Below are positions 6,744 to 10,519 of a stretch of DNA of 10,519 nucleotides, one piece after another. Both the position numbers and the translations under genes were made by a program. A model generated the notes under the pieces. That model did no database searches, was not told the origin of the DNA, and saw nothing but the letters and a program-made list of their open reading frames with translations. Origin of the DNA: Dehalococcoidia bacterium. GTDB lineage: Bacteria > Chloroflexota > Dehalococcoidia > SAR202 > UBA11138. How positions within the stretch are numbered: the first letter of the stretch is position 1; every line of letters begins with the position of its first letter. The stretch covers positions 1-10,519 of the forward strand of contig JAAXHZ010000071.1 of the NCBI GenBank assembly GCA_012270625.1. Direction: 5' to 3'.

Positions 6744-7402
6744 TGCTAAAGGCCGACTTCCACATGCACACTCACTACTCGCCGGACTCCGAGATGAGCC
6801 CGGAGCGGCTGGTCGCGCGGTGCCTTCAGGTCGGTCTGAACTGCATAGCGGTCACTGACCACAACACCACCGAAGGCGCGTTCGTGGTGCGAGAGATCGC
6901 GCCGTTCATGGTCATCATCGGCGAGGAGGTCGCCACCGCCGAGGGAGAAGTCACGGGTCTGTTTCTGCTGGAGACGATTCCGGCGGGGCTGTCTCCGGTC
7001 GAGACAGTCAAGAGAATCAAGGACCAGGGCGGACTGGTGAGTCTGCCTCACCCTTTCGACAGGTTCAGGAGCGAGGTGATAACACGCAGGGGCATCGAGG
7101 ACGTGCTGCCGTATGCGGACATAGTAGAGGTGTTCAACTCGCGCAATAACCTGGACGCAGACAACCGAAAGGCGCACGAGTTCGCGAAGGAGCACGGGCT
7201 TCTGACGTCCGGCGTCAGTGACGCACACACACCCATCGAGCTGGGCAGAACTTACGTGACGATGCCGGAGTTCGACGGCACTCCGGAGGGGTTCAAGGCG
7301 GCGCTGGCGCAGGGAACGATCCATGGCAGAAAGATGACGCCGCTGATCCATGCGGTCACTACGTTCACGAAGATCAAGAAGCGGCTGCTGGGACGACGCT
7401 GA
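6743..7402 (+). CDS. PHP-domain phosphoesterase
   Basis: This 219-residue protein is a polymerase-and-histidinol-phosphatase (PHP) family metal-dependent phosphoesterase. Metal-binding motifs appear in the expected order: DFHMHTHYSPDS (H7, H9) at 5-16, TDHN at 38-41, the Glu of GEEV at about 61-62, HPFDR (H103) at 103-107, VFNSRNN at about 130-136 and SDAH (D160, H162) at 159-162. Stand-alone PHP proteins of this size include TrpH/YciV-type 5'-3' nucleases that act on 3',5'-bisnucleotides or RNA ends. The exact substrate is not visible here. The start is the GTG overlapping the xseB stop (TAGTG), and the PHP fold begins at once with LKADFHMH, so no other start fits. The last 20 residues are basic (TKIKKRLLGRR). 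Cotranscription with xseB is likely. Confidence 0.9.
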   Translation: MLKADFHMHTHYSPDSEMSPERLVARCLQVGLNCIAVTDHNTTEGAFVVREIAPFMVIIGEEVATAEGEVTGLFLLETIPAGLSPVETVKRIKDQGGLVSLPHPFDRFRSEVITRRGIEDVLPYADIVEVFNSRNNLDADNRKAHEFAKEHGLLTSGVSDAHTPIELGRTYVTMPEFDGTPEGFKAALAQGTIHGRKMTPLIHAVTTFTKIKKRLLGRR

Positions 7403-7403
7403 C

Positions 7404-8282
7404 ATGGCACACGGCCAGGAGTTCTTAACCTACGTGAATGGGAGAGTGATGCCATACTCCCAGGCGCTCCCCGAGCTTCAGCGGATCAACATGAGATCGG
7501 CCGGAGGCTACTACGACTCGGCTCGAACTTTCGGCGGGCAACCGTTTCGGCTGCGCCGGCATCTCGATCGGCTGTTCAGCGGACTGAGATATTCGAACAT
7601 CGACCCGGGTATTACGGTAGACGACCTGGAGACGGCGTCACGAGGCATCGTGGACGCGAACCTTCCGCTGATCGATGGCGGAATTGGAGACATGGTGGTC
7701 ACGCAAACGATTACCGTTGCGCGTCCGGTGTCAGCAGACGACCTTCCGAGCGTTGACGTGGCGATCTACTGCACTCCACTGGAGTTCAGGGGCTTTGCCC
7801 GGAGCTACATCGACGGCGTCAGGCTCTACACCCCGATCACATATCCTCGGCCCCAAGACGCAGATGGCGGCGACGGCAAACATGGCAGCACACAGACGCT
7901 CGCGCTGATGGTCAACGAAGGAGGGTTCATTACCGAGTGCCAGGGCGCGAACTTCATGTTCGTGATGGACGGCAGGATCAAGCTGCCAGACCGCAGGAAC
8001 GTGCTTCCTGGGGTCAGCATGCACACCGTACTGGAGCTCGCTGTGGAGGTCGGCATCGAAGTGGACGAGGGGCTGTACAGTCCGTCTCTGATCTACGACG
8101 CGGACGAGGCGTTCGTGTCCAGCACACGGTACTGTATGCTTCCGGTGGCGACACTGAACGGATTCAGAGTCGGGCGATCGACGCCCGGCGAGGTCACTGA
8201 GAAGCTGACGTCGGCGTGGAAGAACATGGTGGGCATGGACTTCGTCCGGCAGGCGCTGAGTTCACTGTCAGGGAATGAATGA
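7404..8282 (+). CDS. Class IV (branched-chain/D-amino acid type) aminotransferase-like protein
   Basis: This 292-residue protein belongs to the PLP fold-type IV aminotransferase group (IlvE, D-amino acid aminotransferase, aminodeoxychorismate lyase). The N-terminus shows YVNGRVMP at 10-17 and GGQPFRLRRHLDRL at 44-57, which carries the phosphate-binding arginine region. The C-terminal half shows GFITECQGANFMFVMDGRIK at 174-193, where E178 fits the conserved PLP-contacting Glu, then NVLPGVS and DEAFVSSTRYCMLPV. The Lys expected to bind PLP would be K159 (DGKHGS). The helix that normally follows this Lys seems absent, because only about 19 residues separate K159 and E178, against about 34 in typical members. 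Activity is therefore uncertain. The ATG at 7404 is one base after the PHP gene stop and starts just before the family domain. A longer frame from 7350 would overlap the PHP gene and is unlikely. The reaction is unassigned. Confidence 0.83.
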   Translation: MAHGQEFLTYVNGRVMPYSQALPELQRINMRSAGGYYDSARTFGGQPFRLRRHLDRLFSGLRYSNIDPGITVDDLETASRGIVDANLPLIDGGIGDMVVTQTITVARPVSADDLPSVDVAIYCTPLEFRGFARSYIDGVRLYTPITYPRPQDADGGDGKHGSTQTLALMVNEGGFITECQGANFMFVMDGRIKLPDRRNVLPGVSMHTVLELAVEVGIEVDEGLYSPSLIYDADEAFVSSTRYCMLPVATLNGFRVGRSTPGEVTEKLTSAWKNMVGMDFVRQALSSLSGNE

Positions 8283-8331
8283 GCAGTAGAAGACGAATCG
8301 CCAGCCTGAGATCACCTGGGAGAAACCTGCG

Positions 8332-9120
8332 ATGCTGCCACACGAGTTTGACGTAAAAGGCAAGACCGTGATCGTGACGGGCGCCGCGCGGGGCATAGGC
8401 AAGGGTATCGCGAGGGTGATGGCTCACTCAGGGGCGAGAGTGATGGTGACGGCTCTCACCGACAGATACCTACAGCCATTGGCTGATGGAATGAGGGCGG
8501 CAGGCTATCCGATCCTGGCGATGACCGCAGATGCGACAGACACGGACGACTGGCAGCGCACCGTGGACACGGCGCTCGCCGAGTGGGGGCACATCGATGT
8601 CCTGATAAACAACCTGGGTGACGCCATACGAAAGCCTCTGGTGCCGCCGCCTGACTCCGACGGCACACCGATAAGCGACGACGAGTACCGCTTCGTGCTG
8701 GACATAAACCTGACAGAGGCGTTCAAGGGCTGCCGCGCGGTGGGACCTCACATGATCGCGCGGCGCAGAGGTCGAATCATCAACATCAGCGGATTCGCGG
8801 CGCGGAAGGGATCGCCGGAGTCGCTGGTGTACTCGACGGCAAAGGCCGGTCTGGCTCGACTGACGCAGACTCTCGCACTGGAGTGGGCGCCCTACGGGAT
8901 CACGGTCAACTGCATCGCGCCGGGTATATTTCCAGACCCTGAGACCGGCGACGCACAACAGATCGCGAGGTCGAGAGAAAACGCCCGTGAGACAGTACCC
9001 CTGGGACGTGTAGGCGAAATCCAAGAGGTGGGATTCCTCGCGCTGTACCTGGCGTCGGACGCTTCGTCATACATGACAGGGGAGACGCTGTACCTCGACG
9101 GTGGGCTGAGTCACAGCTAG
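8332..9120 (+). CDS. Short-chain dehydrogenase/reductase (SDR), classical type
   Basis: This 262-residue classical SDR is an NAD(P)-dependent oxidoreductase in the cytoplasm. The Rossmann motif TGAARGIG is at 16-23 and the adenine-contacting D67 is in TADATD. The usual NNAG is NNLG at 93-96, and the catalytic tetrad is N126 (DINLTEA), S153 (NISG), Y167 and K171 (YSTAK). The PG motif (IAPGIF) is at 197-198 and the C-terminal block is YMTGETLYLDGG. Length and motifs are typical of FabG-like or sugar/gluconate dehydrogenases; the substrate cannot be read off. No clear 2',3'-phosphate-binding feature was assigned, so NAD versus NADP is left open. The ATG at 8332 has GGGAGA at 8318-8323, 8 nt upstream. 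The gene lies 49 nt after the aminotransferase, so it may be read through from the operon or have its own start. It converges on the FAH-family gene. Confidence 0.93.
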   Translation: MLPHEFDVKGKTVIVTGAARGIGKGIARVMAHSGARVMVTALTDRYLQPLADGMRAAGYPILAMTADATDTDDWQRTVDTALAEWGHIDVLINNLGDAIRKPLVPPPDSDGTPISDDEYRFVLDINLTEAFKGCRAVGPHMIARRRGRIINISGFAARKGSPESLVYSTAKAGLARLTQTLALEWAPYGITVNCIAPGIFPDPETGDAQQIARSRENARETVPLGRVGEIQEVGFLALYLASDASSYMTGETLYLDGGLSHS

Positions 9121-9130
9121 TCGCTTTTTT
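9104..9130 (+). terminator. Weak possible terminator at the SDR gene end
   Basis: GCTG at 9105-9108 can pair with CAGC at 9114-9117 around a 5-nt loop, with one extra G-U pair, and a run of six T follows at 9125-9130. The stem is short, overlaps the stop codon region and is separated from the T-run by about 7 nt, so intrinsic termination would be inefficient. The convergent gene arrangement makes some termination here plausible. Confidence 0.22.
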
Positions 9131-9136
9131 CAGTCA

Positions 9137-10042
9137 TTACACCTCGATCACTTCGTTTTCGAGTGAGCCGATGCCTTCTATGGTGATGGTAACGACGTCA
9201 CCCTCGTGGAGGGTGAACTCTGGAGGAGGGACGATTGCCGTGCCGGTGAGTACGGTGGTCATGTCCGGCACATAGTTGTGTCTCTGGAGCCAATCAGCCA
9301 GCTCCTCGCACGTTCGCGCCATGAGAGAGGTCGAGGTCCGATCCGTCCACACCTCCTGTCCTTCGCGAATGATAGAGCAGGAGATGTCGAGGTTGGTTGG
9401 GTCCAAGTCCTCAGCGGTCACAAAGCACGGACCGATGGCGCAGCACCTATCGAAGACCTTTGCCTGCGGGAGGTACAGCGGGTTCTGGCCCTCTATTGAC
9501 CGGCTGCTCATGTCGTTTCCGATGGTGTAGCCGACGATCTCGCCTCTGTACAGAACAAACGCCAGCTCAGGTTCGGGTACGTTCCAACCTGAGTCGGCCC
9601 TGATTCCCACTGCTTCGAACGGGCCGACGCAACGGTCAGGGGACGCCTTGAAGAAGACCTCCGGACGGTCAGAGGTGAACACTCTGGCGTAAACGTCCGG
9701 GGTCTCGCTCTCACGCTGGCGCTCCATCTCGCTGGTCTTGTAGGTGACGCCCGCAGCCCAGACCTCCGGCGGCTCGAATGGCCTGTCGAGGCGGTAGTAG
9801 CCGTCGCCGTCCCTGGAGCGGTCCATCGTCTCGCCGAGGTCGAACCTGTCGGCATCACCCGTCTCCAGCACGAGGCCCGCTATCTCATCGACAGACATGC
9901 CGGACAGAGATGCCGCGAGAAGGAGATCACCGAGATCGGTCAGGTCCGGATCCAGGCTGGTAAGGTCCAGGGCTATCGATTGGCGATTTTCGACGATCAG
10001 CCTGGCATCGCCATCATTCGATATTAGTGAGTAGTAGCGCAT
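9137..10042 (-). CDS. FAH-family hydrolase, 2-keto-3-deoxy-D-arabinonate dehydratase-like
   Basis: This 301-residue protein belongs to the fumarylacetoacetate hydrolase superfamily. The N-terminal part (about 1-90) is variable and the FAH fold follows. Visible motifs are AAGVTYKTSEMERQRES at about 96-112, RPEVFFKASPDRCVGP at 126-141, NVPEPELAFV with metal ligands E157 and E159, and YTIGNDMSSRSIEGQNPLYL at 172-191 with D177. After that come PQAKVFDRCCAIGPCF and the C-terminal HEGDVVTITIEGIGSLENEV. The combination VPEPELA plus GNDMSSR(S/D)IEG(Q/E)NPLYLPQAKV is characteristic of 2-keto-3-deoxy-D-arabinonate (2-dehydro-3-deoxy-pentonate) dehydratases of oxidative pentose breakdown; related FAH proteins act on other 2-keto acids. 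The ATG at 10042-10040 has only a distant GAGGGTGAG upstream as a ribosome-binding site. It is the only minus-strand gene in the window and stands divergent from pyrG. Confidence 0.9.
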   Translation of the reverse strand: MRYYSLISNDGDARLIVENRQSIALDLTSLDPDLTDLGDLLLAASLSGMSVDEIAGLVLETGDADRFDLGETMDRSRDGDGYYRLDRPFEPPEVWAAGVTYKTSEMERQRESETPDVYARVFTSDRPEVFFKASPDRCVGPFEAVGIRADSGWNVPEPELAFVLYRGEIVGYTIGNDMSSRSIEGQNPLYLPQAKVFDRCCAIGPCFVTAEDLDPTNLDISCSIIREGQEVWTDRTSTSLMARTCEELADWLQRHNYVPDMTTVLTGTAIVPPPEFTLHEGDVVTITIEGIGSLENEVIEV

Positions 10043-10144
10043 ATCTGTTTAGCTCACCCTCTCGCAAGCCCTCTTCCGGTTGTGAGGGCGCTCTTCATAC
10101 AACGTTGCCAGGCAATCATACAGTGCAGTGGGTGGAGTCAGATA

Positions 10145-10176
10145 GTCAACAAAACTGGTCTCATATAGTCGTTGAC
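10145..10176. promoter_or_regulatory. Possible operator: 6-bp inverted repeat reaching the -35 element
   Basis: GTCAAC at 10145-10150 is the exact inverse complement of GTTGAC at 10171-10176, which overlaps the -35 hexamer. ATAGTC also occurs twice in direct orientation, at 10142-10147 and 10165-10170. Such an arrangement could bind a dimeric regulator. The arms are short, so chance is a real alternative. Confidence 0.25.
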
Positions 10177-10201
10177 ACTGTAGGACAGAGGTTCCTATAC
10201 T
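10172..10201 (+). promoter_or_regulatory. Near-consensus sigma70 promoter upstream of pyrG
   Basis: A perfect -35 hexamer TTGACA at 10172-10177 is followed, after 18 nt, by TATACT at 10196-10201, one mismatch from TATAAT. This is the best promoter match in the window and it points toward pyrG. The predicted transcription start is near 10208, giving a leader of about 245 nt before the pyrG ATG. The match rests on sequence only. Confidence 0.7.
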
Positions 10202-10224
10202 CAAGCAAACGTCAGGGGATCGAA

Positions 10225-10256
10225 CGCTGTGACGCACACCTACGCCACCGTCAGCG
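10225..10256 (+). other. Possible leader hairpin 1 (pyrG 5' UTR)
   Basis: CGCTG at 10225-10229 plus ACG at 10232-10234 can pair with CGTCAGCG at 10249-10256. This gives an 8-bp stem with a 2-nt bulge and a 14-nt loop, starting about 17 nt after the predicted transcription start. No U-run follows, so it is not an intrinsic terminator. Confidence 0.3.
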
Positions 10257-10365
10257 ATGGAGCCGAAAGTCAGTGAGCGCCCGTCACGGCCCTCACGACC
10301 AAACCTCCCCTTCTCGCACTGTCCCACTCAGACCCCTTCCTAACCTGCTTGGCTGCTCCGCATCC

Positions 10366-10398
10366 GCAATCCTGTTGCTTCCAAGATTGACGGATTGC
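10366..10398 (+). other. Possible leader hairpin 2 (pyrG 5' UTR), with alternative pairing
   Basis: GCAATCC at 10366-10372 is perfectly complementary to GGATTGC at 10392-10398 across a 19-nt loop. The same left arm (CAATC, 10367-10371) can instead pair with GATTG at 10385-10389 inside the loop, so two mutually exclusive stems exist. The structure ends 53 nt before the pyrG start codon. Confidence 0.3.
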
Positions 10399-10451
10399 TC
10401 ATTTGGACTCGATCAGCGGGCTGGCAGGCACGTTCCGGAGACTGTGACCGC

Positions 10452-10519
10452 ATGACAAGAATAATCTTTGTGACAGGTGGAGTCGTCAGCTCGGTGGGCA
10501 AGGGCGTCACGGTCGCATC
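10452..10519 (+). CDS. pyrG: CTP synthase, N-terminal fragment cut by the window edge
   Basis: Only the first 22 codons are present. They read MTRIIFVTGGVVSSVGKGV and onward, matching the near-invariant N-terminus of CTP synthase, with the P-loop GGVVSSVGKG at 9-18. The enzyme aminates UTP to CTP using glutamine and ATP, the last step of CTP synthesis. The ATG at 10452 is preceded by CGGAG at 10436-10440, 11 nt upstream, a modest ribosome-binding site. A strong promoter lies about 250 nt upstream. The rest of the amidoligase domain and the glutaminase domain are outside the window. Confidence 0.93.
   Translation, partial: MTRIIFVTGGVVSSVGKGVTVA

Larger units (their letters stand above)
10043..10451. 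other. Intergenic region between the FAH-family gene and pyrG
   Basis: This is the only long stretch without a convincing gene, about 410 nt. It holds a strong plus-strand sigma70 promoter, a small inverted repeat overlapping its -35 element and two possible hairpins in the implied pyrG leader, listed separately. Plus- and minus-strand open frames cross it, but their composition (Ser, Arg, His rich, no domain, no ribosome-binding site) looks like read-through of non-coding DNA. I saw no tRNA, known riboswitch or repeat array. The minus-strand promoter for the FAH-family gene is not clear; a TATGAT-like element lies at 10115-10120 on the complement with no well-spaced -35. Confidence 0.7.

Noticed and set aside
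7350..7403. Upstream extension of the aminotransferase frame starting at 7350
   Set aside because: It would overlap the PHP gene by over 50 nt and adds only basic residues unrelated to the family; the ATG at 7404 fits the domain start.
6746..7405. Minus-strand open frame of 219 codons opposite the PHP gene
   Set aside because: It mirrors the PHP gene almost exactly, is Arg/His/Gln rich and shows no motif; the plus frame has all PHP metal motifs.
10205..10235. T-arm-like sequence on the minus strand (GTTCGATCC) suggesting a tRNA
   Set aside because: The stem has a mismatch, and no matching acceptor, D-arm or anticodon arm could be built around it.
10027..10455. Plus-strand open frame of 142 codons across the intergenic region, ending in an ATGA overlap with pyrG
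   Set aside because: Its start lies inside the opposing FAH-family gene and no ribosome-binding site was seen. The composition is Ser/Arg/His/Pro rich without any motif, and the promoter lies in the middle of it. The overlap with pyrG is probably chance.

Overview
The window is a GC-rich bacterial chromosome segment that is almost entirely coding. A long run of plus-strand housekeeping genes occupies about 1-8282, followed by an accessory-looking trio region. The gene order topA - xerC - aroQ - pepP - (insert) - efp - xseA - (insert) - xseB contains the aroQ/pepP/efp and xseA/xseB neighbours known from Firmicutes (yqhS-yqhT-efp and yqiB-yqiC in Bacillus). Protein flavour, frequent GTG starts and the adjoining SDR and FAH-family catabolic genes suggest a Chloroflexota bacterium, perhaps Dehalococcoidia or the SAR202 clade. 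That placement is inference; no rRNA or other phylogenetic marker RNA is present.

Region 1 (1-4630): the 3' part of topA (four C-terminal zinc fingers), then a XerC/D-type tyrosine recombinase, type II dehydroquinase, an M24 Xaa-Pro peptidase, an unrecognised two-TM protein with a charged EEGR repeat, and elongation factor P. Junctions are very tight: a 1-nt gap (topA/xerC), GTGA overlaps (xerC/aroQ and aroQ/pepP) and an ATGA overlap (hypothetical/efp). Translational coupling in one operon is likely.

Region 2 (4632-8282): exonuclease VII large subunit, a DUF4389-like membrane protein with an internal duplication, exonuclease VII small subunit, a PHP-family phosphoesterase and a class IV aminotransferase-like protein. 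Spacing is again 1-18 nt or slightly overlapping, so the operon probably continues.

Region 3 (8332-10042): a plus-strand SDR oxidoreductase converges on a minus-strand FAH-family protein resembling 2-keto-3-deoxy-D-arabinonate dehydratases. They could act in oxidation and dehydration of sugar acids, but a shared pathway is not demonstrated.

Region 4 (10043-10519): the only long non-coding stretch, about 410 nt. It carries a near-consensus sigma70 promoter about 245 nt upstream of the CTP synthase gene pyrG, which runs off the window. The implied leader is long and contains two possible hairpins.

No CRISPR array, insertion sequence, tRNA, rRNA or phage cluster was found. I see no wholly new multi-gene system. 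The most unusual points are: an EF-P whose tip loop lacks the usual PGKG motif; a class IV aminotransferase that appears to lack the helix after its presumed PLP lysine; the orphan repeat-bearing membrane protein inside the efp operon; and the long structured pyrG leader.
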